Source: Colletes latitarsis
Taxonomy: Eukaryota > Arthropoda > Insecta > Hymenoptera > Colletidae
Assembly: GCF_051014445.1 (NCBI RefSeq)
Contig: NW_027488366.1
Span: 16,324,001-16,388,000 of the forward strand
Length of the DNA: 64,000 bases
Direction of reading: 5' to 3'
Made by a program: the position numbers and the translations under genes. The stretch's first letter is position 1. Each line of letters begins with the position of its first letter. The notes beneath the pieces were generated by a model. That model ran no database searches. It was not told the origin of the DNA and saw only the letters and a list, made by a program, of their open reading frames with translations. Positions 9,553-23,230 of the stretch are shown piece by piece.

Positions 9553-11780
9553 TTCATTACTACGTGATGCAATCCAGAAAAAGACCAGGATCTAGTCATC
9601 AAGTATGAGAAATATGCGAAAGAATGAGCCTGATGGGAGCAAATCGCAGACCTAACCTAGACCTAACATGCGTTATCCTCTAAAATATTTATCAAGACCA
9701 GGTTTAATTGAATGTTTCAGTGTGGTACCACTTTACTACGTGATCCAAAGCAGAAAAAACCCTCGATCAGGTCAACATGTATGTTAAAACTGCGAAAGTA
9801 TGACCATGATGAGGGCAAATCCCAGGCCTAACCTAGACCTAACATGCGTTATCCTCTAAAATATTGATCGAAACCAGGTTTAATTGACTGTTTCAGTGTG
9901 GTACCACATTACTACGTCATACATTCCAGAAACAGCCCAGGATCTAGCCATCAAGTATGAGAAATATGCGAAAGAATGTGCCTGATGAGAGCAAATCCCA
10001 GACCTAACCTAGACCTAACATGAATTATTCTCTAAAATATTGATCGAAACCAGGTTTAATTGACTGTTTCAGTGTTGTACTTCATTACTACGTGATGCAA
10101 TCCAGAAAAAGCCCAGGATCTAGCCATCAAGTATGAGAAATATGCGAAAGAATGAGCCTGATGAGGGCAAATCCTAGACCTAACCCAGACCTAACATGCG
10201 TTATCCTCTAAAATGTTTATCAAGACCAGGTTTAACTGAATGTTTCAGTGTAGTATCACACTACTACGTGACCCAAACGAGAAAAAGCCCAGGATCTGTT
10301 CAACAAGTATGAGAAATATGCGAAAGAATGAACCTGATGGGAGCAAATCGCAGACCTAACCTAGACCTAACATGCGTTATCCTCTAAAATATTTATCAAG
10401 ACCAGGTTTAATTGAATGTTTCAGTGTGGTACCACTTTACTACGTGATCCAAAGCAGAAAATACCCTCGATCAGGTCAACATGTATGTTAAAACTGCGAA
10501 AGTATGACCATGATGAGGGCAAATCCCAGGCCTAACCTAGACCTAACTTGCGTTATCCTCTAAAATATTGATCGAAACCAGGTTTAATTGACTGTTTCAG
10601 TGTGGTACCACATTACTACGTCATACATTCCAGAAACAGCCCAGGATCTAGCCATCAAGTATGAGAAATATGCGAAAGAATGTGCCTGATGAGAGCAAAT
10701 CCCAGACCTAACCTAGACCTAACATGAATTATTCTCTAAAATATTGATCGAAACCAGGTTTAATTGACTGTTTCAGTGTTGTACTTCATTACTACGTGAT
10801 GCAATCCAGAAAAAGCCCAGGATCTAGCCATCAAGTATGAGAAATATGCGAAAGAATGAGCCTGATGAGGGCAAATCCTAGACCTAACCCAGACCTAACA
10901 TGCGTTATCCTCTAAAATGTTTATCAAGACCAGGTTTAACTGAATGTTTCAGTGTAGTATCACACTACTACGTGACCCAAACGAGAAAAAACCCAGGATC
11001 TGTTCAACAAGTATGTGAAAAACGCGAAAGTATGAGCCTGATGAGGGCAAATCCCGGACCTATCCCAGACCTAACTTGCGTTATCCTCTAAAATATTGAT
11101 CGAAACCAGGTTTAATTGAATATTTCAGTGTGGTACCATATTACTACGTGATCCAAACCAGTAAACACCCAGGATCCGTTCTACAAGTATGTGAAGAATG
11201 CGAAAGTATGAGTCTGATGAGTGAAAATCCCAGGCCTAACCTAGACCCCACATGCGTTATCCTGAAAAATATTGATCGAAACCTGGTTTAATCGACTGTT
11301 TCAGTGTGGTACCACATTACTATGTGATCCAAACCAGAAAATAACACAGGATCTGTTCAACGAGTATGTGAAGTGGGCGAAAGTATGAGTCTGATGAGGG
11401 CAAATCCCAGACCTATCCCAGACCTAACATGCGTTATCCTCTAAAATATATATCAAGACCAGGTTTAATCGATTGTTGCAGTGTGGACCCACATTACTAC
11501 GTGTTCCAAGCCAGAAAAATCCCAGGATCCGTTCAACAAGTATGTGAAGAATGCGAAAGTATGAGCCTGATGAGAGCAAATCCCAGACCTATCCCAGACC
11601 TAACTTGCGTTGTCCTCTAAAATATTGATTGAAACCAGGTTTAATTGACTGTTTCAGTGTTGTACTTCATTACTACGTGATGCAATCCAGAAAAAGCCCA
11701 GGATCAAGCCATCAAGTATGAGAAATATGCGAAAGAATGAGCCTGATGGGAGCAAATCCCAGACCTAACCTAGACCTAAC

Positions 11781-11956
11781 ATGAATTATCCTCTAAAATA
11801 TTTATCAAGACCAGGTTTAATCGATTGTTTCAGTGTGGACCCACATTACTACGTGATCCAAACCAGAAAAAACCCAGGATCCGTTCAACAAGTATGTGAA
11901 GAATGCGAAAGTATGAGTCTGATGAGTGAAAATCCCAGGCCTGACCTAGACCTAAC
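11781..11956 (+). repeat. Reference satellite monomer, type A
   Basis: A typical 176-bp monomer, phased arbitrarily at the ATG of 'aacatg'. Landmarks in order: the stop-bearing 'cctctaaaatattt'; the type-A signature 'atcaagaccagg'; 'tttcagtgtgg'; 'attactacgtgatcc'; an A6 tract in 'cagaaaaaaccc'; 'aggatccgttcaac'; 'gtatgtgaagaatgcg'; 'gtatgagtctgatgag'; and a closing segment with two 'cctgac/cctaac'-like elements. The next monomer begins at 11957. The phase has no biological meaning. Near-identical copies start at 18031 and 32118. Confidence 0.95.
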
Positions 11957-12132
11957 ATGCGTTATCCTCTAAAATATTGAGCGAAACCAGGTTTAATGGA
12001 CTGTTTCAGTGTGGTACCACACTACTATGGGATCCAAACCAGAAAAAACCCAGGATCTGTTCAATAAGTATGAGAAATATGCGAAAGAATGAGCCTGATG
12101 GGAGCAAATCCCAGACCTAACCTAGACCTAAC
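11957..12132 (+). repeat. Reference monomer, type E
   Basis: This monomer follows the type-A reference directly. Its signature is 'attgagcgaaaccagg' followed by 'atggactg' and 'ccacactactatgggatcc', in place of 'attgactg' and 'ccacattactacgtgatcc'. These changes travel together in dozens of monomers, which shows type E is a true subfamily and not scattered mutation. Confidence 0.9.
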
Positions 12133-14758
12133 ATGAATTATTCTCTAAGATATTGGTCGTTACCAGGTTTAATTGACTGTTTCAGTGTGGAACCACATTA
12201 CTACGTGATCCAAACCAGAAAAAACCCAGGATCAGTTCAACAAGTATGTGAAGAATGCGAAAGTATGAGTCTGATGTGTGAAAATCCCAGGGCTGACCTA
12301 GACCTAACATGCGTTATCCTCTAAAATATTGAGCGAAACCAGGTTTAATGGACTGTTTCAGTGTGGTACCACACTACTATGGGATCCAAACCAGAAAAAA
12401 CCCAGGATCTGTTCAACAAGTATGTGAAAAACGCGAAAGTATGAGCCTGATGAGAGCAAATCCCAGACCTATCCCAGACCTAACTTGCGTTGTCCTCTAA
12501 AATATTCATTGAAACCAGGTTTAATTGACTGTTTCAGTGTTGTACTTCATTACTACGTGATGCAATCCAGAAAAAGCCCAGGATCTAGCCATCAAGTATG
12601 AGAAATATGCGAAAGAATGAGCCTGATGAGAGCGAATCCCAGACCTATCCCAGACCTAACTTGCGTTGTCCTCTAAAATATTGATTGAAACCAGGTTTAA
12701 TTGACTGTTTCAGTGTTGTACTTCATTACTACGTGATGCAATCCAGAAAAAGCCCAGGATCTAGCCATCAAGTATGAGAAATATGCGAAAGAATGAGCCT
12801 GATGGGAGCAAATCCCAGACCTAACCTGGACCTAACATGAATTATTCTCTAAAATATTTATCAAGACCAGGTTTAATTGATTGTTTCAGTGTGGACCCAC
12901 ATAACTACGTGATCCAAACCAGAAAAAACCCAGGATCCGTTCAACAAGTATGTGAAGAATGCGAAAGTATGGGTCTGATGAGTGAAAAAACCAGGCCTGA
13001 CCTAGACGTAACATGCGTTATCCTCTAAAATATTGATGGAAACCAGGTTTCATTGACTGTTTCAGTGTGGTACTACGTTACTACGTGATGCAATCCAGAA
13101 AAAACCCAGGATCTGTTCAACAAGTATGTGAAAAACGCGAAACTGTGAGTCTGATGAGGGCAAATCCCAGACCTATCCCAGACCTAACTTGCGTTATCCT
13201 CTAAAATATTGATCGAAACTAGGTTTAACCGACTGTTTCAGTGTGGTACCACATTACTACGTGAACCAAACCAGAAATAGCCCTGGATCTGGCCATGAAG
13301 TATGAGAAATATACGAAAGTATGAGTCTGATGAGGGCAAATCCCAGACCTATCCCAGACCTAACATGCGTTATCCTCTAAAATATTTATCAAGACCAGGT
13401 TTAATTGATTGTTTCAGTGTGGTCCCACATTACTACGTGATCCAAACCAGAAAAAACCCAGGATCCGTTCAACAAGTATGTGAAGAATGCGAAAGTATGG
13501 GTCTGATGAGTGAAAATCCCAGACCTAACCTAGACCTAACATGCGTTATCCTCTAAAATATTGATCCAAACCAGGTTTAATTGACAGTTTCAGAGTGGTA
13601 CCACATTACTACGTGATCCAATCCAGAAATAGCCCAGGATCTAGCCATGAAGTATGAGAAATATGCGAAAGTATGAGCCTGACCAGGGCAAATCCTAGAC
13701 CTAACCCAGACCTAACATGCGTTATCCTCTAAAATATTTATCAAGGCCAGGTTTAATTGATTGTTCCAGTGTGGTCCCACATTACTACGTGATCCAAACC
13801 AGAAAAAACCCAGGATCCGTTCAACAAGTATGTGAAGAATGCGAAAGTACGTGTCTGATGAGTGAAAATCCCAGGCCTGACCTAGACCTAACATGCGTTA
13901 TCCTCTAAAATAATGAGCGAAACCAGGTTTAATGGACTGTTTCAGTGTGGTACCACACTACTACGGGATCCAAACCAGAAAAAACCCAGGATCTGTTCAA
14001 CAAGTATGTGAAAAACCCGAAAGTATGAGCCTGACGAGGGCAAATCCCAGACCTATCCCAGAGCTAACTTGCGTTGTCCTCTAAAATATTGATGGAAACC
14101 AGGTTTAATTGACTGTTTCAGTGTTGTACTTCATTACTACGTGTTGCAATCCAGAAAAAGCCCAGGATCTAGCCATCAAGTATGAGAAATATGCGAAAGA
14201 ATGAGCCTGATGAGAGCAAATCCCAGACCTAACCTAGACCTAACATGAATTATTCTTTAAAATATTTATCAAGACCAGGTTTAATTGATTGTTTCAGTGT
14301 GGACCCACATAACTACGTGATCCAAACCAGAAAAAACCCAGGATCCGTTCAACAAGCATGTGTAGAATGCGAAAGTATGGGTCTGATGAGTGAAAAAACC
14401 AGGCCTGACCTAGACCTAACATGCGTTATCCTCTAAAATATTGATGGAAACCAGGTTTCATTGACTGTTTCAGTGTGGTACTACGTTACTACGTGATGCA
14501 ATCCAGAAAAAACCCAGGATCTGTTCAACGAGTATGTGAAGTGTGCGAAAGTATGAGTCTCATGAGGGCAAATCCCAGACCTATCCCAGACCTAACATGC
14601 GTTATCCTCTAAAATATTTATCCAGAACAGGTTTCATTGAATGTTTCAGTGTGGTACCACTTTACTACGTGATCCAATCCAGAAATAGCCCAGGATCTAG
14701 CCATGAAGTATGAGAAATATGCGATAGTAAGAGCCTGATGAGGGCAAATCCTAGACCT

Positions 14759-14772
14759 ATCCCAGACCTAAC
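14759..14772. repeat. Target-site duplication, left of insert 2
   Basis: 'atcccagacctaac', identical to the sites at inserts 1, 3 and 4. Confidence 0.92.
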
Positions 14773-15199
14773 TTTTTTTTTTTTTTTTTTTTTTTTTTTG
14801 TCGTGGGGAAAATCTTCGAAAGACTCCCACCCACCTCCTTGGGGTGAGGTGGGAGGGGTGTGTGGGATTCCCCGCGCCCGTACAACGACAGGCGCGGGAC
14901 CTACCCACTAAAAACCCCACGGTGACCCTTCGGCACGCTTTGGGAGGATACCGGGAATCGCTCGAAGCATTCTTCCGGTATCCTCCCCGTGCCCGCGCTT
15001 TCGCGCCCATCCCCCGGGGGGACAATCGGTCCCCCCAGTAGACACACTGCCTCATAGCGGCGGGACGGGGCCACTCCATCCCGCCGCTATCCGTCCCGGG
15101 GCCGCGTTTAGTGGCGGCTGCGAGCCCCAACTCGCAACCGCCCGCGACCCCGTTTCCACCCCTCGGCGGCCGGGCGTTCATGGCCGCACCAGACCGCCG
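14773..15199 (-). mobile_element. Insert 2: retroelement copy, identical to insert 1
   Basis: This copy is 427 bp with 27 T at 14773-14799. By eye it is identical to insert 1, including the hairpin-A variant 'cacccacctccttggggtgagg' (positions 14827-14848) that inserts 3 and 4 lack. The flanking satellite is also the same on both sides, including 'gcgatagtaagag' on the left and 'cagcctagg' on the right. It therefore arose with insert 1 by the macro-duplication and is not an independent insertion. Confidence 0.88.
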
Positions 15200-15213
15200 A
15201 TCCCAGACCTAAC
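15200..15213. repeat. Target-site duplication, right of insert 2
   Basis: Second copy of 'atcccagacctaac'; the satellite resumes with 'ttgcgttatcc'. Confidence 0.92.
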
Positions 15214-18200
15214 TTGCGTTATCCTCTAAAATATTGATCGAAACCAGGTTTAATTGACTGTTTCAGCGTGGTACCACATTACTACGTGATACAATGCAGA
15301 AACAGCCTAGGATCTAGCCATGAAGTATGAGAAATATGCGAAAGTATGAGCCTGATGAGGGCAAATCCTAGACGTAACCCAGACCTAACATGAGTTACCC
15401 TCTAAAATATTTATCAAGACCAGGTTTAATTGAACGTTTCAGTGTGGTACCACATTACTACGTGATCCAAACCAGAAAAAACCCAGGATCTGTTCAACAA
15501 GTATGAGAAATATGCGAAAGAATGAGCCTGATGAGAGCAAATCCCAGACCTAACCTAGACCTAACATGCGTTGTCCTCTAAGATATTGATGGAAACCAGG
15601 TTTAATTGACTGTTTCAGTGTTGTACTTCATTACTACGTAATACAAACCAGAAAAAACCCAGGATCTGTTCAACAAATATGTGAAAAACGCGAAAGTATG
15701 AGCCTGATGAGGGCGAATCCCAGACCTATGCCAGACCTAACTTGCGTTGTCCTCTAAGATATTGATGGAAACCAGGTTTAATTGACTGTCTCAGTGTTGT
15801 ACTTCATTACTACGTGATGCAATCCAGAAAAAGACCAGGATCTAGCCATCAAGTATGAGAAATATGCGAAAGAATGAGCCTGATGGGAGCAAATCGCAGA
15901 CCTAACCTAGACCTAACATGCGTTATCCTCTAAAATATTTATCAAGACCAGGTTTAATTGAATGTTTCAGTGTGGTACCACTTTACTACGTGATCCAAAG
16001 CAGAAAAAACCCTCGATCAGGTCAACATGTATGTTAAAACTGCGAAAGTATGACCATGATGAGGGCAAATCCCAGGCCTAACCTAGACCTAACTTGCGTT
16101 ATCCTCTAAAATATTGATCGAAACCAGGTTTAATTGACTGTTTCAGTGTGGTACCACATTACTACGTCATACATTCCAGAAACAGCCCAGGATCTAGCCA
16201 TCAAGTATGAGAAATATGCGAAAGAATGTGCCTGATGAGAGCAAATCCCAGACCTAACCTAGACCTCACATGAATTATTCTCTAAAATATTGATCGAAAC
16301 CAGGTTTAATTGACTGTTTCAGTGTTGTACTTCATTACTACGTGATGCAATCCAGAAAAAGCCCAGGATCTAGCCATCAAGTATGAGAAATATGCGAAAG
16401 AATGAGCCTGATGAGGGCAAATCCTAGACCTAACCCAGACCTAACATGCGTTATCCTCTAAAATGTTTATCAAGACCAGGTTTAACTGAATGTTTCAGTG
16501 TAGTATCACACTACTACGTGACCCAAACGAGAAAAAACCCAGGATCTGTTCAACAAGTATGAGAAATATGCGAAAGAATGAACCTGATGGGAGCAAATCG
16601 CAGACCTAACCTAGACCTAACATGCGTTATCCTCTAAAATATTTATCAAGACCAGGTTTAATTGAATGTTTCAGTGTGGTACCACTTTACTACGTGATCC
16701 AAAGCAGAAAAAACCCTCGATCAGGTCAACATGTATGTTAAAACTGCGAAAGTATGACCATGATGAGGGCAAATCCCAGGCCTAACCTAGACCTAACTTG
16801 CGTTATCCTCTAAAATATTGATCGAAACCAGGTTTAATTGACTGTTTCAGTGTGGTACCACATTACTACGTCATACATTCCAGAAACAGCCCAGGATCTA
16901 GCCATCAAGTATGAGAAATATGCGAAAGAATGTGCCTGATGAGAGCAAATCCCAGACCTAACCTAGACCTAACATGAATTATTCTCTAAAATATTGATCG
17001 AAACCAGGTTTAATTGACTGTTTCAGTGTTGTACTTCATTACTACGTGATGCAATCCAGAAAAAGCCCAGGATCTAGCCATCAAGTATGAGAAATATGCG
17101 AAAGAATGAGCCTGATGAGGGCAAATCCTAGACCTAACCCAGACCTAACATGCGTTATCCTCTAAAATGTTTATCAAGACCAGGTTTAACTGAATGTTTC
17201 AGTGTAGTATCACACTACTACGTGACCCAAACGAGAAGAAACCCAGGATCTGTTCAACAAGTATGTGAAAAACGCGAAAGTATGAGCCTGATGAGGGCAA
17301 ATCCCGGACCTATCCCAGACCTAACTTGCGTTATCCTCTAAAATATTGATCGAAACCAGGTTTAATTGAATATTTCAGTGTGGTACCATATTACTACGTG
17401 ATCCAAACCAGTAAAAACCCAGGATCCGTTCTACAAGTATGTGAAGAATGCGAAAGTATGAGTCTGATGAGTGAAAATCCCAGGCCTAACCTAGACCCCA
17501 CATGCGTTATCCTGAAAAATATTGATCGAAACCTGGTTTAATCGACTGTTTCAGTGTGGTACCACATTACTATGTGATCCAAACCAGAAAATAACACAGG
17601 ATCTGTTCAACGAGTATGTGAAGTGTGCGAAAGTATGAGTCTGATGAGGGCAAATCCCAGACCTATCCCAGACCTAACATGCGTTATCCTCTAAAATATT
17701 TATCAAGACCAGGTTTAATCGATTGTTTCAGTGTGGACCCACATTACTACGTGTTCCAAGCCAGAAAAAACCCAGGATCCGTTCAACAAGTATGTGAAGA
17801 ATGCGAAAGTATGAGCCTGATGAGAGCAAATCCCAGACCTATCCCAGACCTAACTTGCGTTGTCCTCTAAAATATTGATTGAAACCAGGTTTAATTGACT
17901 GTTTCAGTGTTGTACTTCATTACTACGTGATGCAATCCAGAAAAAGCCCAGGATCAAGCCATCAAGTATGAGAAATATGCGAAAGAATGAGCCTGATGGG
18001 AGCAAATCCCAGACCTAACCTAGACCTAACATGAATTATCCTCTAAAATATTTATCAAGACCAGGTTTAATCGATTGTTTCAGTGTGGACCCACATTACT
18101 ACGTGATCCAAACCAGAAAAAACCCAGGATCCGTTCAACAAGTATGTGAAGAATGCGAAAGTATGAGTCTGATGAGTGAAAATCCCAGGCCTGACCTAGA

Positions 18201-21200
18201 CCTAACATGCGTTATCCTCTAAAATATTGAGCGAAACCAGGTTTAATGGACTGTTTCAGTGTGGTACCACACTACTATGGGATCCAAACCAGAAAAAACC
18301 CAGGATCTGTTCAATAAGTATGAGAAATATGCGAAAGAATGAGCCTGATGGGAGCAAATCCCAGACCTAACCTAGACCTAACATGAATTATTCTCTAAGA
18401 TATTGGTCGTTACCAGGTTTAATTGACTGTTTCAGTGTGGAACCACATTACTACGTGATCCAAACCAGAAAAAACCCAGGATCAGTTCAACAAGTATGTG
18501 AAGAATGCGAAAGTATGAGTCTGATGTGTGAAAATCCCAGGGCTGACCTAGACCTAACATGCGTTATCCTCTAAAATATTGAGCGAAACCAGGTTTAATG
18601 GACTGTTTCAGTGTGGTACCACACTACTATGGGATCCAAACCAGAAAAAACCCAGGATCTGTTCAACAAGTATGTGAAAAACGCGAAAGTATGAGCCTGA
18701 TGAGAGCAAATCCCAGACCTATCCCAGACCTAACTTGCGTTGTCCTCTAAAATATTCATTGAAACCAGGTTTAATTGACTGTTTCAGTGTTGTACTTCAT
18801 TACTACGTGATGCAATCCAGAAAAAGCCCAGGATCTAGCCATCAAGTATGAGAAATATGCGAAAGAATGAGCCTGATGAGAGCGAATCCCAGACCTATCC
18901 CAGACCTAACTTGCGTTGTCCTCTAAAATATTGATTGAAACCAGGTTTAATTGACTGTTTCAGTGTTGTACTTCATTACTACGTGATGCAATCCAGAAAA
19001 AGCCCAGGATCTAGCCATCAAGTATGAGAAATATGCGAAAGAATGAGCCTGATGGGAGCAAATCCCAGACCTAACCTGGACCTAACATGAATTATTCTCT
19101 AAAATATTTATCAAGACCAGGTTTAATTGATTGTTTCAGTGTGGACCCACATAACTACGTGATCCAACCCAGAAAAAACCCAGGATCCGTTCAACAAGTA
19201 TGTGAAGAATGCGAAAGTATGGGTCTGATGAGTGAAAAAACCAGGCCTGACCTAGACGTAACATGCGTTATCCTCTAAAATATTGATGGAAACCAGGTTT
19301 CATTGACTGTTTCAGTGTGGTACTACGTTACTACGTGATGCAATCCAGAAAAAACCCAGGATCCGATCAACAAGTATGTGAAGAATGCGAAAGTATGGGT
19401 CTGATGAGTGAAAATCCCAGACCTAACCTAGACCTAACATGCGTTATCCTCTAAAATATTGATCCAAACCAGGTTTAATTGACAGTTTCAGAGTGGTACC
19501 ACATTACTACGTGATCCAATCCAGAAATAGCCCAGGATCTAGCCATGAAGTATGAGAAATATGCGAAAGTATGAGCCTGACCAGGGCAAATCCTAGACCT
19601 AACCCAGACCTAACATGCGTTATCCTCTAAAATATTTATCAAGGCCAGGTTTAATTGATTGTTCCAGTGTGGTCCCACATTACTACGTGATCCAAACCAG
19701 AAAAAACCCAGGATCCGTTCAACAAGTATGTGAAGAATGCGAAAGTACGTGTCTGATGAGTGAAAATCCCAGGCCTGACCTAGACCTAACATGCGTTATC
19801 CTCTAAAATAATGAGCGAAACCAGCTTTAATGGACTGTTTCAGTGTGGTACCACACTACTACGGGATCCAAACCAGAAAAAACCCAGGATCTGTTCAACA
19901 AGTATGTGAAAAACCCGAAAGTATGAGCCTGACGAGGGCAAATCCCAGACCTATCCCAGAGCTAACTTGCGTTGTCCTCTAAAATATTGATGGAAACCAG
20001 GTTTAATTGACTGTTTCAGTGTTGTACTTCATTACTACGTGTTGCAATCCAGAAAAAGCCCAGGATCTAGCCATCAAGTATGAGAAATATGCGAAAGAAT
20101 GAGCCTGATGAGAGCAAATCCCAGACCTAACCTAGACCTAACATGAATTATTCTTTAAAATATTTATCAAGACCAGGTTTAATTGATTGTTTCAGTGTGG
20201 ACCCACATAACTACGTGATCCAAACCAGAAAAAACCCAGGATCCGTTCAACAAGTATGTGTAGAATGCGAAAGTATGGGTCTGATGAGTGAAAAAACCAG
20301 GCCTGACCTAGACCTAACATGCGTTATCCTCTAAAATATTGATGGAAACCAGGTTTCATTGACTGTTTCAGTGTGGTACTACGTTACTACGTGATGCAAT
20401 CCAGAAAAAACCCAGGATCTGTTCAACAAGTATGTGAAAAACGCGAAACTGTGAGTCTGATGAGGGCAAATCCCAGACCTATCCCAGACCTAACTTGCGT
20501 TATCCTCTAAAATATTGATCGAAACTAGGTTTAACCGACTGTTTCAGTGTGGTACCACATTACTACGTGAACCAAACCAGAAATAGCCCAGGATCTGGCC
20601 ATGAAGTATGAGAAATATACGAAAGTATGAGTCTGATGAGGGCAAATCCCAGACCTATCCCAGACCTAACATGCGTTATCCTCTAAAATATTTATCAAGA
20701 CCAGGTTTAATTGATTGTTTCAGTGTGGTCCCACATTACTACGTGATCCAAACCAGAAAAAACCCAGGATCCGTTCAACAAGTATGTGAAGAATGCGAAA
20801 GTATGGGTCTGATGAGTGAAAATCCCAGACCTAACCTAGACCTAACATGCGTTATCCTCTAAAATATTGATCCAAACCAGGTTTAATTGACAGCTTCAGT
20901 GTGGTACCACATTACTACGTGATCCAATCCAGAAATAGCCCAGGATCTAGCCATGAAGTATGAGAAATATGCGAAAGTATGAGCCTGACCAGGGCAAATC
21001 CTAGACCTAACCCAGACCTAACATGCGTTATCCTCTAAAATATTTATCAAGGCCAGGTTTAATTGATTGTTCCAGTGTGGTCCCACATTACTACGTGATC
21101 CAAACCAGAAAAAACCCAGGATCCGTTCAACAAGTAAGTGAAGAATGCGAAAGTACGTGTCTGATGAGTGAAAATCCCAGGCCTGACCTAGACCTAACAT

Positions 21201-21619
21201 GCGTTATCCTCTAAAATAATGAGCGAAACCAGGTTTAATGGACTGTTTCAGTGTGGTACCACACTACTACGGGATCCAAACCAGAAAAAACCCAGGATCT
21301 GTTCAACAAGTATGTGAAAAACCCGAAAGTATGAGCCTGATGAGGGCAAATCCCAGACCTATCCCAGAGCTAACTTGCGTTGTCCTCTAAAATATTGATG
21401 GAAACCAGGTTTAATTGACTGTTTCAGTGTTGTACTTCATTACTACGTGTTGCAATCCAGAAAAAGCCCAGGATCTAGCCATCAAGTATGAGAAATATGC
21501 GAAAGAATGAGCCTGATGAGAGCAAATCCCAGACCTAACCTAGACCTAACATGAATTATTCTTTAAAATATTTATCAAGACCAGGTTTAATTGATTGTTT
21601 CAGTGTGGACCCACATAAC

Positions 21620-22490
21620 TACGTGATCCAAACCAGAAAAAACCCAGGATCCGTTCAACAAGTATGTGAAGAATGCGATAGTATGGGTCTGATGAGTGAA
21701 AAAACCAGGCCTGACCTAGACCTAACATGCGTTATCCTCTAAAATATTGATGGAAACCAGGTTTCATTGACTGTTTCAGTGTGGTACTACGTTGCTACGT
21801 GATGCAATCCAGAAAAAACCCAGGATCTGTTCAACGAGTATGTGAAGTGTGCGAAAGTATGAGTCTCATGAGGGCAAATCCCAGACCTATCCCAGACCTA
21901 ACATGCGTTATCCTCTAATATATTTATCAAGACCAGGTTTAATTGACAGTTTTAGTGTGGTACCACATTACTACGTGAGCCAAACCAGAAAAAAGCCAGG
22001 ATCCGTTCAACAAGTATGTGAAGAATGCGAAAGTATGAGTGTGATGAGTGAAAATCCCAGGCCAGACCTAGACCTAACATGCGTTATCCTCTAAAATATT
22101 GAGCGAAACCAGGTTTAATGGACTGTTACAGTGTGGTACAACACCACTACGGGATCCAAACCAGAAAAAACCCAGGATCTGTTCAACAAGTATGTGATAA
22201 ACGCGAAAGTATGAGCCTGATGAGGGCAAATCCCAGACCTATCCCAGACCCAACTTGCGTTGTCCTCTAAAGTATTGATGGAAACCAGGTTTAATTGACT
22301 GTTTCAGTGTAGTACTTCATTACTACGTGATGCAATCCAGAAAAAGCCCAGGATCTAGCCATCAGGTATGAGAAATAAGCGAAAGAATGAGCCTGATGAG
22401 AGCAAATCCCAGACCTAACCTAGACCTAACATGAATTATTCTCTAAAATATTGGTCGAAACCAGGTTTAATTGACTGTTTCAGTGTGGTT
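21620..22490 (+). repeat. Five-monomer segment copied at 23909-24779
   Basis: The match at offset 2289 (13 monomers plus 1 bp) includes the private 'aaaaaagccagg', 'gactgttacagtg', 'acaccactacggg' and 'gtgataaacgcg'. It ends where 'cacattactacg' is replaced by 'catattactccg'. Confidence 0.75.
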
Positions 22491-22782
22491 CCACATTACT
22501 ACGTGATCCAAACCAGAAAAAACGCAGGATCCGTTCAACAAGTATGTGAAGAATGCGAAAGTATGAGTCTGACGTGTGAAAATCCCAGGCCTAACCTAGA
22601 CCTAACATGCGTTATCCTCAAAAATATTGATCGAAACCTGGTTTAATTGAATGTTTGAGTGTGGTACCACATTACTACGTGAGCCAAACCAGAAAAAAAC
22701 CCAGGATCTGATCAACGAGTATGTGAAGTGTGCGAAAGTATGAGTGTGATGAGGGCAAACCCCAGACCTATCCCAGACCTAA
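21903..22782 (+). repeat. Second A'-E-G-N-B' five-monomer unit
   Basis: Monomers start at 21903, 22079, 22255, 22431 and 22607, each 176 bp apart, with the same types in the same order as 42068-42947. The B' member lacks the usual 'ctctaa' stop ('cctcaaaaatatt'), so the open frame that crosses it runs slightly longer (71 residues). Confidence 0.75.
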
Positions 22783-23083
22783 CTTGCGATATCCTCTAAA
22801 ATATTGATCGAAACCAGGTTTAATTGACAGTTTTAGTGTGGTACCACTTTACTACGTGATCCAAAGCAGAAAAAACCCACGATCAGGTCAGCATGCATGT
22901 AAAAACTGCGAAAGTATGAGCCTGATGAGGGCAAATCCCAGACCTATCCCAGACCTAACTTGCGTTATCCTCTAAAATATTTATCAAGACCAGGTTTAAT
23001 TGACTGTTTCAGCGTGGTACCACATTACTACGTGATACAATGCAGAAACAGTCCAGGATCTAGCCATGAAGTATGAGAAATAT

Positions 23084-23230
23084 GCGATAGTAAGAGCCTG
23101 ATGAGGGCAAATCCTAGACCTATCCCAGACCTAACTTGCGTTATCCTCTAAAATATTGATCGAAACCAGGTTTAATTGACTGTTTCAGCGTGGTACCACA
23201 TTACTACGTGATACAATGCAGAAACAGCCC
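23084..23230 (+). other. Unfilled (pre-insertion) satellite site 1
   Basis: This monomer carries the left-flank signature of the inserts ('gcgatagtaagag', 23084 on) and the right-flank signature ('tttcagcgtggtacc' and 'gatacaatgcagaaacag'). It has a single 'atcccagacctaac' at 23122-23135 and no insert. It is what the insertion site would have looked like before the element arrived. Confidence 0.8.

Larger units (their letters stand above)
7450..14227 (+). repeat. Macro-unit 1 (about 6.78 kb), carries insert 1
   Basis: This is the first unit of a tandem macro-duplication. It matches the sequence starting near 14228 at an offset of 6778 through insert 1, then at 6250 from about 9.55 kb to 13.12 kb, then at 5898 from about 13.47 kb to 14.53 kb. 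The steps of 528 and 352 are exactly three and two monomers present here but missing from unit 2. The left edge is approximate, because monomers on both sides are similar. Confidence 0.8.
8422..14772 (+). repeat. 176-bp satellite array, block 2
   Basis: This block is continuous satellite between inserts 1 and 2. It contains the three-monomer duplication at 8497-9552, the rare 'cctcgatcaggtcaac' monomers near 9770 and 10468, and the repeated segments 12050-13121 and 13020-14600. No non-satellite sequence is seen. Confidence 0.97.
14228..20426 (+). repeat. Macro-unit 2 (about 5.9-6.2 kb), carries insert 2
   Basis: This is the second tandem unit, adjoining unit 1. Its insert is identical to insert 1 as far as I can read. 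It lacks the three-monomer duplication of unit 1 (8497-9552) and two monomers equivalent to about 13.12-13.47 kb. The match to unit 1 runs past the unit junction and ends near 20426 (14528 in unit 1), where 'aacgagtatgtgaagtg' is replaced by 'aacaagtatgtgaaaaacg'. Confidence 0.8.

Noticed and set aside
13712..13894. Minus-strand 60-codon frames at 13.7, 19.6, 21.0 and 23.3 kb
   Set aside because: They are the reverse complement of ordinary monomers and recur only because the segments are duplicated.
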